64,000 nt of DNA, taken from assembly GCF_004843725.1 (NCBI RefSeq), contig NZ_CP039451.1, positions 2,796,001 through 2,860,000 of the forward strand, in the 5' to 3' direction. Source of the stretch: Psychroserpens sp. NJDZ02 (GTDB lineage: Bacteria > Bacteroidota > Bacteroidia > Flavobacteriales > Flavobacteriaceae). The position numbers and the translations under genes are program-made. The notes under the pieces are model-generated. The model saw only the letters and a program-made list of their open reading frames with translations. It was not told the origin of the DNA and did not search any database. This document shows, piece by piece, positions 15,910 to 25,600 of this stretch (positions are counted from its first letter, which is position 1; each line of letters opens with the position of its first letter).

Positions 15910-16467
15910 ATGAAAAATTTCAAAAATATATTTACCGTCCTTTTAGTAACACTAGTCGCTTTTAATTGTTCTGATGACGATGATGCCATTACAATTCAAC
16001 CAACAGGAACAGACTTTTCTGGGACGTACATGCAAGATGATCAAATGGGTAGACCAGCTGTAAACACTGTATTTGTGTCTTCAGGATCTAAAGACATGTT
16101 TAATACAACAGTACCTACTGATCAAAGTGCTTCTTTTCAAGCCATGTTTGAAAATAATTTAACAGGATTAAGTCCAGCTTTTGCAAATGCAGGTGATACT
16201 AATGCATTAGGTCAAGATGCTGCTGCTTTTACAACCTTATTAGCTACAGATGTACTTAACGTTTCTCTTGATGGGACAACTACTTTTTATGACGGTACAA
16301 ATGTTTTAACTGGTCGTACTTTAGCAGATGATGTGATTACGGTAGAATTATTATTGATTTTTGGTGGAGAAGATTTTACAGAAAATCCAACACTATCAAA
16401 TGATAATGTAAATGAAAATGATAAAGCATTTTCTACATCTTTCCCTTATTTAGCGTCTCCTTGGTAG
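15910..16467 (+). CDS. DUF4331 family lipoprotein, C-terminal-half type
   Basis: A 185-aa lipoprotein (lipobox VAFNC, followed by an SDDDD acidic stretch) starting 27 bases after the previous gene. It contains the C-terminal DUF4331 motifs: GRPAVNTVFVSSGSKDMFN near residue 46, LAT-DVLNVSLDG, TGRTLADDVITVELLLIFGG, and the terminal FPYLASPW. Together with its neighbour it appears to reconstitute a full DUF4331 unit from two polypeptides. A strong hairpin with a T-tract follows the stop. Confidence 0.8.
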   Translation: MKNFKNIFTVLLVTLVAFNCSDDDDAITIQPTGTDFSGTYMQDDQMGRPAVNTVFVSSGSKDMFNTTVPTDQSASFQAMFENNLTGLSPAFANAGDTNALGQDAAAFTTLLATDVLNVSLDGTTTFYDGTNVLTGRTLADDVITVELLLIFGGEDFTENPTLSNDNVNENDKAFSTSFPYLASPW

Positions 16468-16478
16468 ACTAAAATTTA

Positions 16479-16514
16479 ATCTAGAGCATTGTTAATAATG
16501 CTCTAGATTTTTTA
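16479..16514 (+). terminator. Intrinsic terminator inside DUF4331 gene run
   Basis: AATCTAGAGCATT and its perfect complement (arms 16479-16491 and 16498-16510) flank a 6-base loop and are followed by a run of T. It lies between the DUF4331 pair and the TPR/TonB pair, so it can end or attenuate transcription there. Confidence 0.85.
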
Positions 16515-16564
16515 CAACCAATTCCCTTCCCATCAAAACAAACAAACAAGCAAACAAAACAATT

Positions 16565-17848
16565 ATGAACACTAAATTATACATGCTACTACTTGTTATT
16601 ATTACGGCAACGAGTTGTTCAGAAAAAACAAAAACAATTACTAATCCTGAAGATTATAATAAGTTTTTAACTTTAGAGACAAGTAAAGAAACATTAAGTG
16701 CGTCTACAGAATATAACTTTTGGAAAAATAAATTAGAAGCTACTCCCAATCAGATTTCTTATTTATCAAAAATTGCTAGCGCAGAGTCAAGATTATTTAA
16801 GTCTACAGGGTATATAAAATATCTAAAACAAGCAGAACAATCCTTAGTAAGGTTAAATGAAGAAACACAATATAGTTCGGCGGGTCATTTAAGAGCTTTA
16901 GCACGTAATTATATTTCACAACATAAATTTAAAGCCGCTCTAGAATTAGTTGAAAAAGCGGAAAAGAATGGGCAAAATCTTGATGGTACTCAAAAAATGA
17001 TGTTTGATGTGCACATGGAATTAGGTAATTATACTCTTGCTAAAAACTATTTAGAAGAAGTCAAAGATTTAAACGATTTTGGTTATTTAATAAGATTATC
17101 AAAATGGAGCGATCATAAAGGAGACTTAGCCTCCGCAATAAAATACTTAGAGAAAGCGACTAAAAAGGCCGAATCTTCTAATTTAGAAGGTTTAATGGAG
17201 TGGTCGTATACCAATCTTGCTGATTTTTATGGGCATGATGGACAAGTAGAAAAATCTTATAACTATTATTTAAAATCCTTAGCAATTAATCCTGATGATG
17301 CTTATGCAAAAAAAGGGATTGCATGGATTGTGTATTCTTACGAGAAAAACACAACAGAGGCTAATCGTATTTTAGAAGCATTAACACAATTACATAATGC
17401 GCCAGATTATTTATTATTTAAAGCAGAAATTGCAGAATATGAAAATGATGAGGTTGCTAAAAAAGCCTATTTAAATACTTATTTTGAAGTATTACAAGAC
17501 ACGAATTATGGAGACATGTATAACGTGTATTCTTCTAAAATATTAGCAGATTCTAAAAGTAAAACGGCTATTACATTGGCAGAAATTGAAGTGCAAAATA
17601 GACCAACACCTATATCTTACGATTTATTAGCGTGGAGTTATTTTAATAATGGTAATACAGTTAAAGCTTTAAATATAGCAGAACAGTATGTTGTTGGAAA
17701 AACTTTTGAACCAGAGGCGCAGTACCATATTGCCGAGATTTATAAAGCTAATGGTAAATTAAAAGAAGTTGCACTACTTAAAAAAGAATTACAGGAAAGT
17801 AGTTACGAATTAGGACCTTTAACTTCCAAGATTGTCAATAAATTATAA
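16565..17848 (+). CDS. TPR-repeat lipoprotein
   Basis: A 427-aa lipoprotein (lipobox ITATSC, Cys18). Residues about 80-420 form tandem TPR-like helical hairpins (for example AGHLRALARNYISQHKFKAA; AIKYLEKATKKAESSNLEG; WSYTNLADFYGHDGQVEKSY; FEPEAQYHIAEIYKANGKLK). TPR arrays scaffold protein complexes. The TonB-dependent receptor starts 11 bases downstream, so the two are cotranscribed and may act together at the outer membrane. No enzymatic motif is visible. Confidence 0.85.
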   Translation: MNTKLYMLLLVIITATSCSEKTKTITNPEDYNKFLTLETSKETLSASTEYNFWKNKLEATPNQISYLSKIASAESRLFKSTGYIKYLKQAEQSLVRLNEETQYSSAGHLRALARNYISQHKFKAALELVEKAEKNGQNLDGTQKMMFDVHMELGNYTLAKNYLEEVKDLNDFGYLIRLSKWSDHKGDLASAIKYLEKATKKAESSNLEGLMEWSYTNLADFYGHDGQVEKSYNYYLKSLAINPDDAYAKKGIAWIVYSYEKNTTEANRILEALTQLHNAPDYLLFKAEIAEYENDEVAKKAYLNTYFEVLQDTNYGDMYNVYSSKILADSKSKTAITLAEIEVQNRPTPISYDLLAWSYFNNGNTVKALNIAEQYVVGKTFEPEAQYHIAEIYKANGKLKEVALLKKELQESSYELGPLTSKIVNKL

Positions 17849-17859
17849 TATTTGCGGTC

Positions 17860-20088
17860 ATGAAAAAAATAATAACATTTATCATATTAGTCAATTTAGT
17901 TTGGATGGCTAATGCACAGACAGTCAAAGGATCTGTAATGGAAAATAATCAGCCTTTAGAATCAGCCTATGTGTATAACCAAAGTTCTCAAGAGCATGCA
18001 CATACTAATCAATTAGGACAATTTACAATTAATAATACCAATGTAGGAGACAGCCTTATGGTTGGGTTATTAGGCTATCAAAAAAGAATTATAGTATTAA
18101 CGGAAGGGTTAATAAAAAAGGGATTGATTTTTAATCTAGAAGCGAAAGCTTTTGTTTTGGACGAGTTAGTTTTAAGCGAGCCTTTGGATGTGATGAATAG
18201 CATGATTAAAATAGATCTAGCAACAAGTCCAATTAATTCTTCGCAAGAAATTTTAAGAAAAGTTCCAGGTTTAATTATTGGACAACATGCCGGTGGCGGT
18301 AAAGCAGAGCAACTATTTTTAAGAGGTTTTGATATCGATCACGGTACAGATGTAGGGTTGTCTGTAGATGGGATGCCAGTTAATATGGTGTCACATGCAC
18401 ATGGTCAAGGGTATAGTGATTTACACTTTTTAATTCCGGAAACGATACAAAATATTAGTTTTGGAAAAGGACCTTACTATGCCAATCATGGGGATTTTAA
18501 TACAGCTGGTTTTGTAGATTTTAAGACTAAAGATAAGTTAGATGATAATCTAATTAGTTTTTCTGCAGGTCAATTTAATTCGTTAAGAACCTTAGGGATG
18601 TTTAATCTTTTAGATAATCAAAACGCTCAAAATGCTTATGTCGCGGTGGAGTATATCGAAACCGATGGTCCATTTGAATCTCCACAAAATTTTGACAGAT
18701 TAAATGTAATAGGAAAGTATAATGCCTTTTTAAATAACAATTCTAAAATAGGATTAACATTAAGTCATTTTACAAGTCAATGGGATGCTTCAGGTCAAAT
18801 ACCACAACGTTTAGTTGATGATGGCACGCTTTCAAATTTTGGTGCAGTAGATGATACTGAGGGCGGAGAAACGAGTCGTACTAATTTTAATGTGCAGTAC
18901 AGTACTATTTTGGATAACGATGTGTCTATGGAGACTAATGCATTTTATTCTAATTACAATTTTGAATTGTATTCAAATTTTACATTCTTTTTAGAGGATC
19001 CTATAAATGGAGACCAAATAAAACAGAAAGAAGACCGAAATATTTTTGGGTTTAATACGCAATTTAAAAAGAATATAGATTATAATGATTTTGATGTAAC
19101 GTATACATCAGGAGTTGGCCTAAGATATGATGATGTTAATGATATCGAATTGTCGCATACATTAAACAGAAAAGAAACCTTAGAAAATATCCAGTTGGGT
19201 AATGTAAATCAACGTAATTTATATGGGTTTTTTAATGCTGAAATCGATTTAGGTAAAGTTAAAATTACTCCAGCTTTACGTCTAGAGTATATGAAGTTTC
19301 AGTACCAAGATCAGTTAAGTCCAACATATAGTAATATATCACAAACGGAAGTTGCTTTACTACCAAAGTTAAGCATCCAATACAATCAAAATAATAATTT
19401 ACAATGGTTTGTTAAATCGGGGATTGGGTTCCATTCTAACGATTCTAGAGTAGTGTTAAATCAAGAAATAGATAATGCTTTACCAAAAGCCTACGGAGTA
19501 GATTTTGGAAATATATGGAAACCAACAGAAAAATTAGTGTTAAATACAGCACTATGGTATTTGTTTTCTGAAGAAGAATTTGTGTACGTTGGAGATGCTG
19601 GAATTATTGAGCCTAGCGGAAAATCTGAGCGTTACGGTATTGATTTTGGTGTTAGATATCAATTAACGGATAATATTTACTTTAATACAGATGCAACAAT
19701 CACTAGAGCAAGAAGTTTAGAAAAATCAAACGGAAACGATTATATTCCATTAGCACCAGACTTTACTTTGGTTGGAGGACTTTCTTTTAAGGATATTAAT
19801 GATTTTTCAGGAGGAATTAACTATAGATATGTGGATGATAGACCTGCAAATGAAGATAATTCGGTTCAGGCTGAAGGTTATTTTGTTACAGATTTAAATA
19901 TCAACTATGCGTTTAATAATCATTGGAAGTTAGGAGTAAGTATTGAAAATGTTTTGGATACGGATTGGAAAGAAACTCAGTTTTTAACAGAGTCAAGATT
20001 ACAAAATGAAGCGCAAGCAGTAGAAGAGATTCATTTTACACCAGGTACACCATTTAGTTTTAAAACGACATTAAGTTATTCGTTTTAA
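17860..20088 (+). CDS. TonB-dependent receptor
   Basis: A 742-aa outer-membrane protein. It has a signal peptide (ending WMANAQ), a CarboxypepD_reg-like domain (about 22-100), a plug (about 115-230, with LRKVPGLIIGQHAGGGKAEQ and LFLRGFDIDHGTDVGLSVDG), and then a barrel ending in an aromatic residue (TLSYSF). The plug is rich in His (HAHGQGYSDLHF), which may reflect its ligand. It is coupled to the TPR lipoprotein and lies downstream of the two DUF4331 genes, so that group probably forms one uptake or surface system. The substrate is unknown. Confidence 0.9.
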   Translation: MKKIITFIILVNLVWMANAQTVKGSVMENNQPLESAYVYNQSSQEHAHTNQLGQFTINNTNVGDSLMVGLLGYQKRIIVLTEGLIKKGLIFNLEAKAFVLDELVLSEPLDVMNSMIKIDLATSPINSSQEILRKVPGLIIGQHAGGGKAEQLFLRGFDIDHGTDVGLSVDGMPVNMVSHAHGQGYSDLHFLIPETIQNISFGKGPYYANHGDFNTAGFVDFKTKDKLDDNLISFSAGQFNSLRTLGMFNLLDNQNAQNAYVAVEYIETDGPFESPQNFDRLNVIGKYNAFLNNNSKIGLTLSHFTSQWDASGQIPQRLVDDGTLSNFGAVDDTEGGETSRTNFNVQYSTILDNDVSMETNAFYSNYNFELYSNFTFFLEDPINGDQIKQKEDRNIFGFNTQFKKNIDYNDFDVTYTSGVGLRYDDVNDIELSHTLNRKETLENIQLGNVNQRNLYGFFNAEIDLGKVKITPALRLEYMKFQYQDQLSPTYSNISQTEVALLPKLSIQYNQNNNLQWFVKSGIGFHSNDSRVVLNQEIDNALPKAYGVDFGNIWKPTEKLVLNTALWYLFSEEEFVYVGDAGIIEPSGKSERYGIDFGVRYQLTDNIYFNTDATITRARSLEKSNGNDYIPLAPDFTLVGGLSFKDINDFSGGINYRYVDDRPANEDNSVQAEGYFVTDLNINYAFNNHWKLGVSIENVLDTDWKETQFLTESRLQNEAQAVEEIHFTPGTPFSFKTTLSYSF

Positions 20089-20224
20089 GTAAAATAAAAC
20101 CTTACTCATAAAAAATAACGTAAGTATAGTGCAATCGGTTTAAGGGAAATGATTAATTGTACAACTAACATACATGATGTTTAATTTTATGAAAAGGTAA
20201 GGTTGTTTTTTGTTGGTTTGTTTT

Positions 20225-20267
20225 GAAAGTGTTTGATAATTTTATTATCAAACACTTTCTTTATTTT
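20225..20267 (+). terminator. Intrinsic terminator after TonB receptor
   Basis: A long perfect stem, GAAAGTGTTTGATAAT at 20225-20240 and its complement at 20244-20259, is followed by a T-rich tail. It ends the receptor operon. Confidence 0.85.
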
Positions 20268-20520
20268 ATAACAGTTTTGAGTGCTAGACTAGAAGAGTAT
20301 TGTATCACACTATAAGTCTATGTCTGTTGTTTTTTATAGCTGTAGTCCCATTGCTAAGTGATGTTCAAATATTAGAATGTAAATAGAGATTAATAGGGGG
20401 TGAGATAGGTTAATTTTTAAGATATATCCGTATTGTGTTTGTGTTAATTAAAACCTGGATAATATATTGAGCGATCATTTTTTTAAGTTGTTTACTAGTT
20501 TTATTTAGATTTTGGATATA
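20268..20520. other. Gene-free part of the convergent intergenic gap
   Basis: The 484-base gap between the convergent TonB receptor gene and the anti-sigma gene holds the two terminators at its ends. The stretch between them shows no open frame, tRNA or repeat that I can support. Before the first terminator, AACCTTAC at 20098 is complementary to GTAAGGTT at 20197, too far apart and too short to mean much. Confidence 0.6.
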
Positions 20521-20549
20521 AAAAAAAGACACCTAATAGATGTCTTTTT
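20521..20549 (-). terminator. Intrinsic terminator of the sigma/anti-sigma operon
   Basis: AAAAAGACA and TGTCTTTTT flank a 9-base loop just downstream of the anti-sigma gene. The A-run on the plus strand becomes the T-tract of the reverse transcript. Confidence 0.7.
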
Positions 20550-20572
20550 GATTTAAATTAATGTGATTTTTA

Positions 20573-21373
20573 TTACAATGAAGCTAAAGCTCCTAAAGTA
20601 TATAATTGTTCTAACGTTGGAGATTGACTTCCGCCAGCTGGCTCTAAGGTTATACCAAAGGCTTGAGATTGATTGGTGTTTTTAAGTGTAAAAATCTTAT
20701 TATCATCTTTTATAAAATCGTCAATAGTACCTAGGTTAGTAGGTGTTAAAGGATTTAAAGTTAAAGACCATACTTGGTATACTTTACCTTCTGGAGGTTC
20801 TGGTAAGCCTTGTAAATCTAAATACACCGTATCATCTTTTTTATCCCAATACACAGTTGCGTAGGCTCCAGGAGCTGCTGCTTGACCTTCCAGTGGTATA
20901 TTAATAATACTTTTATCTCTTATAATGTTTAGTAAATTCTTAGTTTCAACTAAATCCGTTTTGGAATTTTCCATCTGGATTTCGATAAAATCTTTTTCAG
21001 TATTTACCGTTTGTATTTGATCTTCTAATGTTGATTTCTGGTCAATAGTCCAAAGTAAACCACCTGCTAATACTATTGCAGCTGCCCAACCTGAGTAATT
21101 AATCCATTTAGTATTAGATTTGTTTAAACTAATAACTTTACCATTATTTGGCGTGTTATTTAATCGTCCTTTAATGGTGTTAAAAGAAATACTTTTTTTA
21201 GGAGAAACACTAGCTGTTAATTTAACAATTGATGCTTCTATCTCTAATACTTCTTGTAATACTTCTGGGTGTTTTAACATTAGGTTATACACCTCTATAC
21301 TTTCTGTTTCAGAAAGTTTACCAGCAACGTAAAGTTCTAGTATACCTGAGTTTATATAGTCGTTAATGTTCAT
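20573..21373 (-). CDS. RskA-like anti-sigma factor
   Basis: A 266-aa protein with a cytoplasmic N-terminal anti-sigma segment (about residues 1-85, MNINDYINSGILELYVAGKL and its helices), one TM helix (about 92-110, GWAAAIVLAGGLLWTI), a coiled-coil stretch, and a C-terminal extracytoplasmic RskA-type domain (about 170-266, with YLDLQGLPEPPEGKVYQVW and ITLEPAGGS). Such proteins hold an ECF sigma factor at the membrane until released. The gene starts 1 base after the stop of the sigma gene upstream, so the two are coupled in translation and function. Confidence 0.9.
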   Translation of the reverse strand: MNINDYINSGILELYVAGKLSETESIEVYNLMLKHPEVLQEVLEIEASIVKLTASVSPKKSISFNTIKGRLNNTPNNGKVISLNKSNTKWINYSGWAAAIVLAGGLLWTIDQKSTLEDQIQTVNTEKDFIEIQMENSKTDLVETKNLLNIIRDKSIINIPLEGQAAAPGAYATVYWDKKDDTVYLDLQGLPEPPEGKVYQVWSLTLNPLTPTNLGTIDDFIKDDNKIFTLKNTNQSQAFGITLEPAGGSQSPTLEQLYTLGALASL

Positions 21374-21374
21374 A

Positions 21375-21902
21375 TTATAATACGGCTTCTCTTAATTCTT
21401 TTATACAATTTCTATTCCTAGTCTTTATTGTACCTATTGGCATATCTAATTCTTCAGAAGCTTCTTTTTGTGTGAAACCTTTAAAGTATAATAGCTCAAT
21501 AACTTCAATACATTTTTTAGCTAGTTTATCGACAAATTTTTTGATACCAATGGCATCTGTACTATTGTCTAAGCTATCTTGTGACTGTATGATATCTACG
21601 AAAAAATCGGAGTTAAGGTTTTTATTAGAGTTTTTAAAAGCTTTAGATCTAGTTTTATCTATTGCTGCATTTCTAGCAATATTAATTAACCAGGTGAAAA
21701 ATCGACCTTTTGTTACATCATAACTATCTGCTTTATGCCACGCTTTGATAAAAACATCTTGCATTATTTCTTCGGCAATGGCACTATCTTTAACAATGTT
21801 GTAGATAACACCATGCATGCTGTCTTTATACATATTGTAAAGTGACTCGAATGCTTTCTCGTCTTTTTGTTTAAATTTTGAAATTAAAATTTCTAATGAC
21901 AT
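21375..21902 (-). CDS. SigK-like ECF sigma factor
   Basis: A 175-aa ECF sigma factor: region 2 (about 10-80, with EEIMQDVFIKAWHKADSYD and FFTWLINIARNAAIDKTRSK) and region 4 (about 120-172, with YFKGFTQKEASEELDMPIG followed by TIKTRNRNCIKELR). It forms a two-gene operon with the RskA-like anti-sigma gene. The targets are not shown by the sequence. The convergent DUF4331/TonB genes are neighbours but have no evident shared promoter motif with it. Confidence 0.92.
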   Translation of the reverse strand: MSLEILISKFKQKDEKAFESLYNMYKDSMHGVIYNIVKDSAIAEEIMQDVFIKAWHKADSYDVTKGRFFTWLINIARNAAIDKTRSKAFKNSNKNLNSDFFVDIIQSQDSLDNSTDAIGIKKFVDKLAKKCIEVIELLYFKGFTQKEASEELDMPIGTIKTRNRNCIKELREAVL

Positions 21903-21928
21903 AAAAAGTATTTATAATTAAGGCAAAA

Positions 21929-21954
21929 AAAAGCAGCTAAAAGTAGCTGCTTTA
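21929..21954 (-). terminator. Intrinsic terminator of YceI gene
   Basis: AAAGCAGCTA (21930-21939) and TAGCTGCTTT (21944-21953) with a 4-base loop. On the reverse strand a T-run follows, which ends the YceI transcript just before the sigma gene start. Confidence 0.82.
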
Positions 21955-21978
21955 TAGGCCTAATATAGACAAAAAATA

Positions 21979-22620
21979 TTAGTTTTTTCTTAAAAAGGTA
22001 TTGATTTCAATAGAAACATCTTCCCATGTTTTACTAACACCATCGGCGCCTTTATGTAAATCAAAACAAACTTTGTTTAAAATGCTTAAAGCACCCAAAG
22101 CGTCCCAGTCCTTTAATTCCATAGTCGCAGACATTGCTACTCGTCTTTCGTCCGTAATTTTCACGTCTAAAGGTAAGTCGTTAGTCACACCATTCATAGT
22201 AATAGAAGCAACGTATTTGTTGTCAACATATTTAATTGTTCCTTTAATAAATTCTGGATTTAACATTTCTCCAAAAAAGGAAGTTTTTAATTTTAAATCT
22301 CTGGCGTCATTATTTGTAAATAAGCCACTAATAGGAATAGAGAAACTTAAGTTGTTTAACGCGTCTTGCGGCGTGTCTCCTGCCTTTTCTTCAAAGTTTA
22401 AAGTATTAAACTGTCCTCCAACAGGGACTTTTTCTGTTGTTTTGTAAGCAGTCCATTTTACCGTCGTTCCCTCCGGTTTTACAACAAACTGTTCAGTTTT
22501 TGCTATAGGCTCCGTAGTTTCTGTTGTTTCTTTTTTAGCATCAGTCTTTTTAGTATCGTCTTTACAACTTACTGCAAAAACAAGTGATAATGCTAAAGCT
22601 AATTGTGTTATTTTTTTCAT
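21979..22620 (-). CDS. YceI-family lipoprotein
   Basis: A 213-aa lipoprotein (lipobox FAVSC, Cys19) with a Lys/Thr/Glu-rich linker and a YceI lipocalin-like domain (about 45-210: VKWTAYKTTEKVPVGGQF, LSFSIPISGLFTNND, then KLKTSFFG). YceI proteins bind isoprenoid or other lipophilic molecules in the periplasm. Here the domain is lipid-anchored. The gene stands alone between a terminator and the BNR-repeat gene. Confidence 0.9.
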   Translation of the reverse strand: MKKITQLALALSLVFAVSCKDDTKKTDAKKETTETTEPIAKTEQFVVKPEGTTVKWTAYKTTEKVPVGGQFNTLNFEEKAGDTPQDALNNLSFSIPISGLFTNNDARDLKLKTSFFGEMLNPEFIKGTIKYVDNKYVASITMNGVTNDLPLDVKITDERRVAMSATMELKDWDALGALSILNKVCFDLHKGADGVSKTWEDVSIEINTFLRKN

Positions 22621-22692
22621 TTTAATATCTTTTTTTTTTCTTAATAATTATAAAGTTAAGTAGATAATTATCCATGTGCAAATTACGGACAT

Positions 22693-25600
22693 TTAATCTA
22701 GAGTAAAGGTTTTTATTTCATCAATACTTTTAGTCATATTTATATTTTGTATCGTTTGATAATAAGGTTTAAAAGATGCATTAAAAAAGGTGTTTGTTTT
22801 GTCTAAAGCTGCTTTTAAATCTGTTTTAGCATGCTTTATTAATGTTTGCTCTGTCGTAGTTAAACCGTTTTGTCGTGATCCTACGTACCATGACGCCGTG
22901 CGTAATCTGTTATTAATGCTTACATCTAATGTTTTAGTTATTCCTTGTCTTTTATCTTGTTTTCCAATATAAATATCTAAAATGCTATCGATATCTTTAA
23001 TAATGGTTTTAGAGGCCTTGATTTCTGCTTTATATTTGTCTTTGTCTAAAGCTGTTAATTCTGTTTTATATTTTTCAGCTAAGATTTTATTTTCAGCCAA
23101 TTGCTTTGTGGCATCAGCAGCAATTTGGCGCATCTTTTGTAAATCTTTAAGTGCGATATAGACGTCATCTGTATTTTTAGTAGATACCTCTAATCTAGGA
23201 TCTGAAGCTACAGTTATCATCGTTTCTGATGTTTGATCTCCGTATTCTAAAACGGCTTTATAGGTTCCTGGTTTTACAGAAACACCACCCGGCTCTCTTT
23301 TTTGTTTACGAATTGTTCTTGACGGTCTATCGCCACCTTTTTCATCCATATACCAAGTCCATTTATTTAGGCCTTTATCTTCAGGGACTTTACGTTTTAA
23401 GGTTCTAATTAATTTGTCTCCGTTGTATACTTTAAGTGAAATAGAATCCCATTTGATTTTGTTTTTAGTGTCTTCCGATTCTTCTTCCGTTTTATCATCA
23501 TCATTTTCTTTTTTATCTTCTTTTATAACCTTTACAGGGGCAACTAAGTAGGTGAATTGTGCACCACGTCCTCTGTTTTCTCCATGAAACATAGCATCTG
23601 CACCAAATCGACTTCCTGTTGGTTGTTGGTAAGCCGCTTGATAAGCCGTAGGAGGTGAAAACAATTGTATTGTATTAGTAAGTACTTGTTTGTTTTTTGC
23701 AATAGCACGCAATGGTCTAATATCATCTAAGACCCAAGCAGCACGTCCAAAAGTACCTATTACTAAATCGTGTTCTCTTGGGTGGATTACTAAATCTTTT
23801 ACGGATACCGTAGGGAAACCTTCAGTCCATTTAGTCCATTTGTTACCAGCATCAACTGATATGTATAAACCATCGTCAGTTCCTAAAAACATTAAGTTTG
23901 GTTCTACTAAATCTTCAACAATAGATAAGGCATAACTTTTTACATCGTTTTCATCTACGATACGCTCCCATGTCTTTCCGTAGTTTTTAGTACGATAGGC
24001 ATACGGTGTGTAATTAAAACGTCTGTAATCATTCGCGATAAGCAACGCTTCACCTTTATTTTTATTACTTGCTTTTATTTGTGCGATCCAACTTCCTTTA
24101 GGTAAACCTTTTAAATTACTAGAAACGTCGTCATAGGTTTGTCCGCCATTTGTAGTAACATGTAAACGACCATCGTCTGTACCAACCCAAAATACACCGT
24201 TTTCAACAGGAGACGGTTCGATAACTAAAATCGTACAGTGGTTTTCAGCACCTGTAGCATCCATGGTTAAACCGCCACTTTCGTGTTGCTTTTGTTTTTC
24301 AGGATCGTTAGTGGTTAAATCAGGCGAAATGACAGTCCAGGTCAAGCCTTTATCTGTAGATTTATGTACAAATTGACTCCCAAAATAAATGGTGTTATTA
24401 TCAAATGGATCGCTGTTTATAGCACTATTCCAATTAAATCTAAGTGTAACATCTTTATCAGGATGTATCGGTTTTACAGTATAGTTATTACCAGTTTGCC
24501 AGTCGTATCGGCTTACCGACCCTTGTTGACTCATTGTCCAACCATAACGCGAATTGTCTTTATCTGGTACTACATCAAAACCATCTCCAAAACTAATTTC
24601 TTGCCAATAACTATTGCGTATGCCTTGTGTACGCCAAACATAGGCAGGACCTCTCCAAGAGCCATTGTCTTGCATACCACCATAGACATTATACGGGTAG
24701 TCGTTATCTACATTAATATGATAAAACTGGGCCACAGGAATATTTCCAATAAAACGCCAGTTTTTTCCACCGTCCTTAGTAATGTTTAAACCACCATCAT
24801 TACCGTCTATCATAAAGTTTCCATTGGTTGGATGGATCCACCACGCATGATGATCAGGATGTACACCGTTGTCTGCTCCATAGGCCGGCATTAACTGTTT
24901 AAAGTTTTTACCTCCGTCTTCACTAACATTAATGTAGGTGTAAACAGAATATACACGATTTTCGTTTTGTGGGTCTACATATATTTCAGAATAATAAAAC
25001 GGTCTGTTTCCAATATCGCTTTTGTCATTTACTTTTTTCCATTTAAAACCTCCATCTTCACTTTTGTAAAGTGCATTTTTTTTAGCTTCGACCAAGGCAT
25101 AAATAATATTTGGTTTGTTAGCAGCAATGGCCACACCAATACGTCCTAATTCCCCTTTAGGGAAGCCTTCTTTGTCTGTCACTTTTGTCCAGTGTTCTCC
25201 ACCATCATGTGTGATGTGTAATCCAGAACCTGTTCCACCAGATTTAAAAAACCAAGGGTCACGTTTGTGTTCCCAAAGCGTTGCAATCAATTTATTTGGA
25301 TTGGTAGGATCCATGACTAAGTCAGCAGCTCCTGTTTTGTTGTTAGCAAACAATATTTTTTTCCATGATTTACCACCATCTGTTGTTTTAAAAACACCAC
25401 GTTCTGGGTGTTCTCCCCAAGGGCTACCAATGGCAGCAACATACACGATATTAGGATTTGTAGGATCGATAATCACACGATGGATGTGTCTGGTGTTCTC
25501 TAAACCCATAGACTGCCATGTTTTTCCAGCATCTAAAGATTTATAAATTCCGTAACCTCCATTTAAACTATTTCTAGGATTACCTTCTCCGGTTCCAACC

